From: Mycobacterium sp. 852014-50255_SCH5639931
Lineage (GTDB): Bacteria; Actinomycetota; Actinomycetes; Mycobacteriales; Mycobacteriaceae
Direction: 5' to 3'
Assembly (NCBI RefSeq): GCF_001665605.1
Contig: NZ_LZSV01000026.1
Coordinates: 62,001 to 126,000, forward strand
Length of the DNA stretch: 64,000 nucleotides
This document shows, piece by piece, positions 25,141 through 32,771 of the stretch; the stretch's first letter is position 1; the number at the start of each line of letters is the position of its first letter. The position numbers and the translations under genes are program-made. The notes beneath the pieces are model-generated. The model was not told the origin of the DNA. It saw only the letters and a program-made list of their open reading frames with translations, and did not search any database.

Positions 25141-27141
25141 TCACCCGATGTGCAGGGGGTCGATCTGCACCCGGACCGGCTCGTGGGTCTGGCGGGCGGA
25201 CAGCACGCCAACGCCGCGACGCAGCGCCGCGGCCAGCGCCAGGCCCTGCTCTCGCCGGGCGCGCACCAGCATCCGCGTCACCGGGACGCCGGCCGGCGTT
25301 CCCGCCGGGCGGCGCACGCCCGCCGGCAAATCCACCGGCCCCAGCACGTCGGCCCCGTCCGGCAGCCCGGCCTCGTCGAGCAGTGCCGCCACCGCATCGG
25401 CCGCGCCGTCGAGCGCCGCCATGTGCACGCTCGGTGGCAAGCCCACCTCGGCCCGAGCCGCCAGGTCGGCGTCCGCGTGACCTACCGGATCCCAGCGGAT
25501 CAGCGATTGGACTGTGGGGATTGATGATTCGGCCACCACCAGCACCACCCCGCCGTCACCGCGGGGACGCACCAACGCGGCAGCGGTCATCCAGCGCCAC
25601 AGCGCGTCCTCGGCCGCACGCAGGTCTTGTCGCCCCAGCAGCGCCCAGGTGTCCAGCAGCAGTGCCGCGCCATAGCCGCCCGCCGCGGCGGGTTCGGCCC
25701 CCGGGGTGGCCACCACCAGGGCCGGGCCGGCGGCGACCTCCGGCACGACACCTTCCCCCGACGAGGTGACCACCGCGGTACCGGGAAACGCGCGCCCAAG
25801 CTCCTCGGCGGTGCGGCGGGCCCCGACGACCACGGCGCGCACCGCGTCCGAACCGCAGCGCGCGCACCGCCGCGTCGGGTCGATGCGCCCGCACCACCGG
25901 CAGATCAGCGCCTGGCCGCCCTCCTGCAACGACAAGGGTCCCGTGCAGTGCCGGCACCGGGCGATCGTGCGGCAGCGCGCGCAGGCCAGCGACGGGACAT
26001 ACCCGCGCCGCGGGACCTGCACCAGCACCGGCGCCCGGGCCTCGAGCGACGAGCGGGCGGCGCGCAGCGCGATCGACGGGATGCGCGCGGTGCGCGCGGC
26101 CGGGTCGCGTTCGTCGGCGTAGCCCGTGTCGTCGAGGGCGACCACCCGCGGCGTGCGGGCGCGCACCACCGCCCGGGTCGCGACGATGTCGTGCGCCCAC
26201 CCGCTGCGCACCAGCGCCTGGGCTTCTGCGGTGCGCGCGTAGCCACCGATCAGCGCCGCACAGCGCGCCTGATGCGCCCGCAGCATCGCCACCTCCCGGG
26301 CGTGCGGGTAGGGCGCCCGCGGCTCGGCCAGTGAGTCGTCGGCGTCGGCCCACACCATGACGAGCCCCAGGTCGCCAAGGGGCGCGAAAACCGCGCTGCG
26401 AGTGCCGATCACCAGCCGCGCCTGACCGCGCAGCGCCGCGAGCCACCGCCGGTAGCGGGCGGCCGGCCCCAGCCCGGCCGAAAGCGCCACCACGCCGCTC
26501 TCGTCGATCCGCGCGGTCGCGGCCCGCCACAGCGCGTCCAGGTCCCGCTGATCGGGCACGATCCCCAGCACCGCCCGTCCGGCGCGGATGGTTTGCGCGG
26601 CGGCCTCGGCGAATCGGTCCGCCCACGATTCCCCCGGCAGCGCCTGCCAGACGGCACGCGCGGCCCGGGACTCGGCCAGGGCGGCCAGGAACTGGGCGCC
26701 CTGGGCGTACCCATCCCACGCCGACGGGTCGACGGGCGCGGGCACCGGCAGCCGGTGGGACGCCGTCGGTTCCCGCTCCACCCGGGCGTGCCGGGCCGGC
26801 ACCGCCAGGCGCAGCACGTCCGGCCGGGTCCCGGCGTAACGCGCCGCCACCGCGTCAACCAGCCGACGGATCTCCGGCGTCAGCACGGGTTCGGCAGACA
26901 CGACGCGGTCCAGATAGCCGAGTTTGCCCTGGTGGTCGGTGTCATTGCGGCGCTCCAGCACGAACGCGTCCACCAGGCGGCCGTGAAACCGCACCCGCAC
27001 CCGCGCCCCGGGCTGGGCGTCGTCGGACTGCTCGGCCGATACCAGGTAGTCGAACTCACGGTCCAGATGCGGCACCGAGAGCATCGGCAGCACCCGGGCG
27101 ATGGGTTCCACCTGCACGGGTGTGCGCGCGGCGCCGCTCAC
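25141..27141 (-). CDS. priA: Primosomal protein N' PriA, actinobacterial helicase-less type
   Basis: A 666-residue replication restart protein (Mtb Rv1402). The N-terminal DNA-binding domain begins IARVLPMLSVPHLDREFDYL. Zinc-binding cysteine pairs are clear (CARCRTIARCRHC, CRWCGRIDPTRRCARC, about residues 385-430). The usual Walker A GxTGSGKT and DEAH box of PriA helicases are missing, as is known for actinobacterial members, so ATP-driven unwinding is unlikely. An open frame continues upstream to 27240, but the GTG at 27141 matches the family N-terminus and avoids overlap with the lysoplasmalogenase gene. Confidence 0.93.
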   Translation of the reverse strand: MSGAARTPVQVEPIARVLPMLSVPHLDREFDYLVSAEQSDDAQPGARVRVRFHGRLVDAFVLERRNDTDHQGKLGYLDRVVSAEPVLTPEIRRLVDAVAARYAGTRPDVLRLAVPARHARVEREPTASHRLPVPAPVDPSAWDGYAQGAQFLAALAESRAARAVWQALPGESWADRFAEAAAQTIRAGRAVLGIVPDQRDLDALWRAATARIDESGVVALSAGLGPAARYRRWLAALRGQARLVIGTRSAVFAPLGDLGLVMVWADADDSLAEPRAPYPHAREVAMLRAHQARCAALIGGYARTAEAQALVRSGWAHDIVATRAVVRARTPRVVALDDTGYADERDPAARTARIPSIALRAARSSLEARAPVLVQVPRRGYVPSLACARCRTIARCRHCTGPLSLQEGGQALICRWCGRIDPTRRCARCGSDAVRAVVVGARRTAEELGRAFPGTAVVTSSGEGVVPEVAAGPALVVATPGAEPAAAGGYGAALLLDTWALLGRQDLRAAEDALWRWMTAAALVRPRGDGGVVLVVAESSIPTVQSLIRWDPVGHADADLAARAEVGLPPSVHMAALDGAADAVAALLDEAGLPDGADVLGPVDLPAGVRRPAGTPAGVPVTRMLVRARREQGLALAAALRRGVGVLSARQTHEPVRVQIDPLHIG

Positions 27142-27193
27142 GGCACCCCCGCGCGCCGAAACAGGCTGGTGCTCAACGCCTTTACCGTCCGGG

Positions 27194-27928
27194 TCAGCTT
27201 TCAGCCGGTTCCGGGGTGCCGGCGTCGACCGGTGCCTCACGACCGAAGAAGAACCCGGCCGTCATCAGGATCAGCGCGGCGGCGTACGACCACCAGATCG
27301 GCACCGCCAGTGCCTCGTTGCCCAGGATGAAGCGACCGATGGCGATCAGCGAATCGGACGCCGCGAAACACACCGCCCCCACCGCCGTCCAGATCGTCGG
27401 CAGCTGCGCCACTAGGGCGGCGCACACCATCGCGGTCAGCACGAGGATGTAGGCCGTCACCGGAAGCTTCAGTTTGTCCAGGTGCGGCCAGAACCACGCC
27501 AGCAGCGCGATGGTGGCCAGGCACATGGCCACCACGGCGGCGATGCGCGGCTTCGACGGACGCCTCGCCGCCAAGGGCAGGAGCGCGCCCAGGAAGCACA
27601 AGTGCGCCAACAGGAATGCGGCCAGGCCCACGACGAAGGACTGCTCCCACCACGGGATCGCCAGCGCCCAGTCGCCGGTGGCCGACAGCAGCAGCGCCGG
27701 CATCAGCCACCGCCGCTCGCGGACGACGGCGTGGCCGACCGCGGCGGCGGTCAGCAACAACGCCATCGACGCCTTGAACAGCGGCTGGAGCACCCAGTGC
27801 CCGGTCAGCTCGGTTCCCGGCGGCGAACCCAACGCCAACACCGTCAGGTAGACGCCATAGCCCAGGGCCGCCCAGCCGGCCACCACCCAGCCGCCGAACA
27901 CCAGACGCGGTGCGTACGGTACGTCCAT
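27194..27928 (-). CDS. YhhN-family lysoplasmalogenase-like membrane protein (Rv1401-like)
   Basis: A 244-residue polytopic membrane protein with about eight hydrophobic helices. It fits the YhhN/TMEM86 family, some members of which hydrolyse lysoplasmalogen; the pattern of helices with conserved FLLAHLCFLGAL and AASDSLIAIGRF segments supports this. The activity in mycobacteria is unproven. The start ATG overlaps the start ATG of the divergent lipI gene (the four bases CATG at 27926-27929 contain both). It precedes priA by 52 bases on the same strand. Confidence 0.8.
   Translation of the reverse strand: MDVPYAPRLVFGGWVVAGWAALGYGVYLTVLALGSPPGTELTGHWVLQPLFKASMALLLTAAAVGHAVVRERRWLMPALLLSATGDWALAIPWWEQSFVVGLAAFLLAHLCFLGALLPLAARRPSKPRIAAVVAMCLATIALLAWFWPHLDKLKLPVTAYILVLTAMVCAALVAQLPTIWTAVGAVCFAASDSLIAIGRFILGNEALAVPIWWSYAAALILMTAGFFFGREAPVDAGTPEPAES
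27915..27920 (+). promoter_or_regulatory. -10 hexamer TACGGT for lipI (leaderless)
   Basis: TACGGT is followed by exactly six bases and the lipI ATG at 27927. The surrounding bases GCGTACGGT-N3-TCCATG recur upstream of the paralogous lipH. The hexamer lies inside the first codons of the divergent membrane-protein gene. Confidence 0.55.
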
Positions 27929-28901
27929 GCCAAGCTTGGATAACACAGCCGACGAAAAGCCCGCGATCGACCCCATCCTGCAGAAGGTACTGGATGCGGT
28001 TCCCTTCCGGCTATCCACCGACGACGGTGTTGATGCGGCGCGGCAGCGGTTCCGTGACCTGCCCCGCCGGCCACTGCATCCCGAGCTGCGCGTCGAAGAC
28101 CGCGCCATCCCCGGTCCGGCGGGGCCGATCGGCATCCGGATCTATTGGCCGACAATCGATTCGGACGTGAGCACCGGGAGTACCGCGCCGCCCGTCGTGC
28201 TGTACTTCCACGGCGGCGGTTTCGTCGTGGGTGACCTCGACAGTTATGACGGCACGGCCCGCCAGCACGCGGTGGGCGCCGACTCGATCGTGGTGTCCGT
28301 CGACTACCGGTTGGCGCCCGAGCATCCCTACCCCGCGGCCATCGAAGACGCTTGGGCCGCAATGCTTTGGACCGCCGAGCACGCCGGCGAGCTGGGCGGT
28401 GACCCGAATCGGTTGGCCTTGGCCGGGGATTCAGCCGGCGGAACCATCACGGCCGTGATGGCACAGCGGGCGCGCGATAGCGGCGCACCGCTCATCGCGT
28501 TCCAGCTGCTCTGGTATCCCTCCACGATGTGGGACGCCTCGCTGCCGTCCTTCGCCGAAAACGCCGCCGCTCCGATCCTGGACGTCAAGGCCGTCGCCGA
28601 GTTTTCGCGTTGGTACGCGGGCGAAGTCGACTTGTCCGCCCCGCCACCGGGTATGGCGCCGGGACGCGCCGCAGACGTGTCCAACCTGCCGCCCGCCTAC
28701 ATCGCCGTCGCGGGTCACGACCCGCTGCGCGACGACGGCATTCGGTACGGCGAGCTGCTGGCCGAAGCGGGCGTCTTGGTCGAGGTGCACAACGCCGAGA
28801 CCCTGGTGCACGGCTACCTCGGTTACGGCGGTGTGGTGCCCGCGGCCACCGCCGCGATGGAACGCGGCCTGAGGGCCCTGCGAACCGGGCTGCGCGGGTA
28901 A
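27927..28901 (+). CDS. lipI: Hormone-sensitive-lipase-family esterase LipI
   Basis: A 324-residue carboxylesterase orthologous to Mtb Rv1400c. The oxyanion motif HGGGF lies near residue 94, the nucleophile motif GDSAGG near 170, the catalytic Asp in AGHDPLRDD near 265 and the His in LVHGYLGYGG near 295. It is a tandem paralogue of lipH, 22 bases upstream, with closely similar sequence throughout. The start codon follows a TACGGT -10 by six bases, so translation is probably leaderless. Substrates are short- to medium-chain esters in the Mtb orthologue family. Confidence 0.93.
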   Translation: MPSLDNTADEKPAIDPILQKVLDAVPFRLSTDDGVDAARQRFRDLPRRPLHPELRVEDRAIPGPAGPIGIRIYWPTIDSDVSTGSTAPPVVLYFHGGGFVVGDLDSYDGTARQHAVGADSIVVSVDYRLAPEHPYPAAIEDAWAAMLWTAEHAGELGGDPNRLALAGDSAGGTITAVMAQRARDSGAPLIAFQLLWYPSTMWDASLPSFAENAAAPILDVKAVAEFSRWYAGEVDLSAPPPGMAPGRAADVSNLPPAYIAVAGHDPLRDDGIRYGELLAEAGVLVEVHNAETLVHGYLGYGGVVPAATAAMERGLRALRTGLRG

Positions 28902-28911
28902 ATGTGGGGCG

Positions 28912-28917
28912 TACGGT
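28912..28917 (+). promoter_or_regulatory. -10 hexamer TACGGT for lipH (leaderless)
   Basis: TACGGT is followed by six bases and the lipH ATG at 28924. It lies immediately after the lipI stop, so lipH has its own promoter even though it follows lipI closely. The motif GCGTACGGT-N3-TCCATG is the same as at lipI. Confidence 0.55.
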
Positions 28918-28923
28918 GAATCC

Positions 28924-29889
28924 ATGACGGAGCCCACCTTCGCCCGACCCGGCATCGATCCGACGTTCAAGGCGTTGCTCGACGCCTTCCCGATGACCTT
29001 CAGCGCAGCCGACGGCGTGGAGGTCGCGCGCTCGCGCCTGCGGCTGCTCCAGGTGCCCCCCGAAATGCTGCCGGACCTGCGCATCGAGGACCGCACGATC
29101 GGTCACGGAGAGCTCACCGACGTCCCCGTGCGCATCTACTGGCCGCCCCTGGAGCCGGAGGAGGCGTTGCCGGTCGTCGTCTTCTACCACGGCGGCGGCT
29201 TCTGCCTCGGCGGCCTGGACACCCACGACCCCCTGGCCCGCGCGCACGCCGTCGGCGCCGAGGCCATCGTGGTGTCCGTCGACTACCGGCTGGCACCCGA
29301 GCATCCGTTCCCAGCCGGGGTCAACGACTCCTGGGCGGCGTTGCAGTGGGTCGCCGAGCACGCCGCCGAGCTGGGCGGTGACCCCACCCGCATCGCCGTC
29401 GCCGGCGACTCGGCCGGCGGCAACCTGGCCGCCGTGATGGCGCATCTGGCCAACGAGAACGCGGGACCCGAGCTCAGCTTTCAGCTGCTGTGGTACCCGG
29501 TCGTCACCGCGGACCTGTCGCTGCCGTCGTTCACCGAGAACGCCAACGCGCCCATCCTGGACCGCGACGTGATCGACGCCTTCCTGTCCTGGTATCTGCC
29601 CGACCTCGACATCAGCGACCCGACGGCGCTGCCCGTCACCCTCGCCCCGGCGAACGCGACGGACCTGTCCGGGTTGCCGCCCGCCTACATCGGGACCGCC
29701 GAACACGATCCGCTGCGCGACGACGGGGCCCGCTACGCCGAGCTGCTGGACAGCGCCGGCGTGCCCGCGGAATTGAGCAACGAGCCGGACCTGGTGCACG
29801 GCTACGCCAGCTTCGCTCTGGTGATACCCGCGGCCGGCGACGCCACCGAGCGGGGGCTGGCCGCACTCAAGAAGGCACTACACCCCTAG
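28924..29889 (+). CDS. lipH: Hormone-sensitive-lipase-family esterase LipH
   Basis: A 321-residue carboxylesterase orthologous to Mtb Rv1399c, which hydrolyses short-chain esters. Motifs: HGGGF near residue 91, GDSAGGN near 160, the acidic residue in AEHDPLRDD near 260 and the catalytic His in LVHGYASF near 290. It is the downstream copy of a tandem duplication with lipI. The flavin monooxygenase gene starts 10 bases after its stop. In Mtb a block with cyp132, a PE_PGRS gene and vapBC10 separates lipH from the monooxygenase; here they are adjacent. Confidence 0.94.
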   Translation: MTEPTFARPGIDPTFKALLDAFPMTFSAADGVEVARSRLRLLQVPPEMLPDLRIEDRTIGHGELTDVPVRIYWPPLEPEEALPVVVFYHGGGFCLGGLDTHDPLARAHAVGAEAIVVSVDYRLAPEHPFPAGVNDSWAALQWVAEHAAELGGDPTRIAVAGDSAGGNLAAVMAHLANENAGPELSFQLLWYPVVTADLSLPSFTENANAPILDRDVIDAFLSWYLPDLDISDPTALPVTLAPANATDLSGLPPAYIGTAEHDPLRDDGARYAELLDSAGVPAELSNEPDLVHGYASFALVIPAAGDATERGLAALKKALHP

Positions 29890-29899
29890 GCGGACACCG

Positions 29900-31384
29900 A
29901 TGAGCAGCACTCCCGACTACCACACGCTGATCGTGGGCGCCGGCTTCTCCGGAATCGGTGCCGCCATCAAGCTCGACAACGCCGGACTGTCGAACTATCT
30001 CGTCGTCGAGGCCGGCGACGGGGTCGGCGGGACGTGGCACTGGAACACCTATCCCGGTATCGCCGTGGACATTCCGTCGTTCTCCTACCAGTTCTCCTTC
30101 GAGCAGAGCCCGGACTGGTCGCGAACCTACGCGCGGGGCCGCGAGCTCAAGGCGTATGCCGAACACTGCGTCGACAAATACGGGCTCCGATCCCGAATCC
30201 GGTTGAACACCAAGGTCCAAGCCGCCGAGTTCGACGACGAGCATTGCCTGTGGCGGGTGCAGACCGACCCCGGCGGCACGGTGACCGCCCGATTCCTGAT
30301 CAGCGCCTGCGGGGTACTCACCGTCCCCAACCTGCCCGACATCGACGGCGTGGACACCTTCGGCGGCATCACGATGCACACCGCGCGCTGGGATCACGAC
30401 CAGGACCTGAGCGGCAAGCGCGTCGCGATCATCGGCACCGGCGCCTCGGCCGTCCAGGTCATTCCCGAAATCGCGCCGATTGTCAAGCAACTCGACGTTT
30501 TTCAGCGCACCCCGATCTGGTGCTTTCCCAAGCTGGACGTCGCGTTACCCGCGCCGGCCCGCTGGGCGATGCGGATCCCCGGCGGAAAGGTCGTGCAGCG
30601 GTTACTGAGCCAGGCCTTCGTCGAAGTCACCTTCCCGATCTCCGCGCACTACTTCACGGTCATCCCGCTGGCCAAGAGGATGGAGTCGGCGGGGCTGGCC
30701 TATCTGCGCAAACAGGTTCACGACCCGACGGTGCGCGATCAACTCACCCCGCGCTACGCGGTCGGCTGCAAGCGCCCCGGTTTCCACAACGAGTACCTGG
30801 CCACGTTCAACCGGGACAACGTGCGGCTGGTCACCGAGCCGATCGACAAGATCACCCCGTCGGCGGTGGCCACCACCGACGGCGAGAACCACGAAATCGA
30901 CGTGCTGATCCTGGCCACCGGCTTCAAAGTGATGGACCCCGACGACGTCCCGACGTTCGCGGTCACCGGAAGCGGCGGCAAATCCCTGAGCCGGTTCTGG
31001 GACGAACACCGGTTGCAGGCCTACGAGGGCGTCAGCGTCCCCGATTTCCCCAACCTGTTCACGGTGTTCGGCCCCTACGGCTACGTCGGCTCTTCATATT
31101 TCGCGCTGATCGAGACGCAGACCCACCACATCGTGCGGTGCCTGAAACGGGCCGAGCGTGAGGGCGCGACGCGGGTCGAGGTCACCGAGGAAGCCAACGA
31201 CCGGTACTTCGACGAGATGATGCGGCGACGGCACCGGCAGATCTTCTGGCAGGACAGCTGCCGGCTGGCCAACAGCTACTACTTCGACAAGAACGGCGAC
31301 GTGCCGCTGCGCCCCACCACCACGGTGGAAGCCTATTGGCGCAGCCGGCGGTTCGACCTCGACGACTATGGATTCACCGGCTGA
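29900..31384 (+). CDS. FAD-dependent Baeyer-Villiger-type monooxygenase (Rv1393c-like)
   Basis: A 494-residue flavoprotein monooxygenase orthologous to Mtb Rv1393c. The FAD-binding GxGxxG is VGAGFSGIGAA near residue 14, the Baeyer-Villiger fingerprint FxGxxxHxxxW is FGGITMHTARW near residue 154 and the NADPH-binding GxGxxG is IGTGASAVQ near 178. Such enzymes insert oxygen next to a ketone or oxidise sulphur compounds such as ethionamide; the natural substrate is unknown. It is 10 bases downstream of lipH, and ester products of a Baeyer-Villiger reaction would be esterase substrates, a plausible pathway link. Confidence 0.92.
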   Translation: MSSTPDYHTLIVGAGFSGIGAAIKLDNAGLSNYLVVEAGDGVGGTWHWNTYPGIAVDIPSFSYQFSFEQSPDWSRTYARGRELKAYAEHCVDKYGLRSRIRLNTKVQAAEFDDEHCLWRVQTDPGGTVTARFLISACGVLTVPNLPDIDGVDTFGGITMHTARWDHDQDLSGKRVAIIGTGASAVQVIPEIAPIVKQLDVFQRTPIWCFPKLDVALPAPARWAMRIPGGKVVQRLLSQAFVEVTFPISAHYFTVIPLAKRMESAGLAYLRKQVHDPTVRDQLTPRYAVGCKRPGFHNEYLATFNRDNVRLVTEPIDKITPSAVATTDGENHEIDVLILATGFKVMDPDDVPTFAVTGSGGKSLSRFWDEHRLQAYEGVSVPDFPNLFTVFGPYGYVGSSYFALIETQTHHIVRCLKRAEREGATRVEVTEEANDRYFDEMMRRRHRQIFWQDSCRLANSYYFDKNGDVPLRPTTTVEAYWRSRRFDLDDYGFTG

Positions 31385-31401
31385 CGCCGGTGCCCGCGAA
31401 T

Positions 31402-31449
31402 AGACGCAAAATCACCTTTTGCCTTGGTGATTCGCGCGATTTCGTGTCT
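31402..31449. terminator. Nested inverted repeat between convergent genes
   Basis: AATCACC (31410-31416) pairs with GGTGATT (31426-31432) around a nine-base loop. Outside it, AGACGCAAAATC (31402-31413) is nearly complementary to GATTTCGTGTCT (31438-31449). It lies between the convergent stops of the monooxygenase and metK, so a bidirectional terminator is likely. Confidence 0.5.
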
Positions 31450-31463
31450 TCTCGTCGAATCCC

Positions 31464-32675
31464 CTAGACGGCGCGCTTGAGGTCGTCGACCTTGTTCAGC
31501 TGCTCCCACGGCAGCTCGATGTCGGTCCGGCCGAAGTGGCCGTAGGCGGCGGTCTGCGCGTAGATCGGGCGCAGCAGGTCCAGGTCGCGGATGATGGCGC
31601 CCGGCCGCAGGTCGAACACCTCCGGGACGATCTTCTCGATCTTGACCGGGTCGACCGTGGCGGTGCCGAAGGTCTCGACGAACAAGCCGACGGGGGCCGC
31701 TTTGCCGATGGCGTAGGCCACCTGCACCTCGACCCGCTCCGCCAGGCCGGCGGCGACGATGTTCTTGGCCACCCAGCGCATCGCGTAGGCCGCCGAGCGG
31801 TCCACCTTGGACGGATCCTTGCCGGAGAAGGCGCCGCCACCGTGGCGGGCCCACCCGCCGTACGTGTCGACGATGATCTTGCGGCCGGTCAGCCCCGCGT
31901 CGCCCATCGGGCCGCCCAGGACGAACTTGCCGGTCGGGTTGAAAAGCAACCGCGTCGACGAGGTGTCCAGCGTGTCGTGGGCCAGGTCGTCGAGGACGGT
32001 GTTGACCACCTTTTCCCGGAGGTCGGGGGTCAGGGTGTGCTCCAGGTCGATGTCGGCCGCGTGCTGGGTGGAGATCACCACGGTGTCGAGCCGGACCGGA
32101 ACGTTGTCCTCGTATTCGATGGTGACCTGAGTCTTGCCGTCGGGGCGGAGATAGGGCAGCACGCCGTTCTTGCGTACCTCGGTCAGCCGCCGGGACAGGC
32201 GGTGGGCCAGCGCGATGGGCAGCGGCATCAATTCGGGGGTGTCGGCGATCGCGTAGCCGAACATCAGCCCCTGGTCACCGGCGCCCTGCGCGTCCAGCGG
32301 GTCCTGCTCACCTTCGACCCGGGCCTCGTAGGCGGTGTCGACGCCCTGGGCGATGTCGGGCGACTGCGCGCCGATGCCGATGTTCACCCCGCAGGACGCC
32401 CCGTCGAAACCCTTGTCCGACGAGTCGTAGCCGATCTCGAGGATGCGCTCGCGGACCGTGTTGGTGATGTCGGCGAATGCCTCCTTCGCCGTCGTCGTCA
32501 CCTCGCCGACGACGTGCACCTGGCCGGTGGTCACCAGCGTCTCGACCGCGACACGTGAGCGGGGGTCCTGCGCCAGCAGGGCGTCGAGAACCGAGTCGCT
32601 GATCGCGTCACAGATCTTGTCGGGATGTCCCTCAGTCACCGACTCACTGGTAAACAGGCGACCATTTTCGCTCAC
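31464..32675 (-). CDS. metK: S-adenosylmethionine synthetase
   Basis: A 403-residue enzyme (Mtb Rv1392) making S-adenosylmethionine from methionine and ATP, as a cytosolic tetramer. Diagnostic segments are GHPDKICDAISD near residue 17, GAGDQGLMFGYA near 130 and GGGAFSGKDPSKVDRS near 278 (the P-loop-like phosphate site). The GTG start has GGAAGGA upstream, and a consensus TATAAT -10 lies 34 bases before it. It is transcribed after coaBC but has its own promoter. It supplies the several methyltransferases in this window. Confidence 0.97.
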   Translation of the reverse strand: MSENGRLFTSESVTEGHPDKICDAISDSVLDALLAQDPRSRVAVETLVTTGQVHVVGEVTTTAKEAFADITNTVRERILEIGYDSSDKGFDGASCGVNIGIGAQSPDIAQGVDTAYEARVEGEQDPLDAQGAGDQGLMFGYAIADTPELMPLPIALAHRLSRRLTEVRKNGVLPYLRPDGKTQVTIEYEDNVPVRLDTVVISTQHAADIDLEHTLTPDLREKVVNTVLDDLAHDTLDTSSTRLLFNPTGKFVLGGPMGDAGLTGRKIIVDTYGGWARHGGGAFSGKDPSKVDRSAAYAMRWVAKNIVAAGLAERVEVQVAYAIGKAAPVGLFVETFGTATVDPVKIEKIVPEVFDLRPGAIIRDLDLLRPIYAQTAAYGHFGRTDIELPWEQLNKVDDLKRAV

Positions 32676-32708
32676 AATCTCAATCCTTCCGAATAATTAG
32701 TTAACCGA

Positions 32709-32714
32709 ATTATA
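32709..32714 (-). promoter_or_regulatory. Consensus -10 TATAAT for metK
   Basis: A perfect TATAAT, rare in DNA this GC-rich, lies on the minus strand with a predicted start near 32702 and a leader of about 27 bases. The leader is too short for a SAM riboswitch. The 96-base gap to coaBC is locally AT-rich. Confidence 0.6.
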
Positions 32715-32771
32715 TCGGCGGGCGTCTTTCGGCCAGCACCTGGCCTGGCGCCACAGGAGAACCGAACCTTA

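Noticed and set aside
32676..32771. SAM riboswitch upstream of metK
   Set aside because: The predicted leader is only about 27 bases, too short for any known SAM riboswitch.
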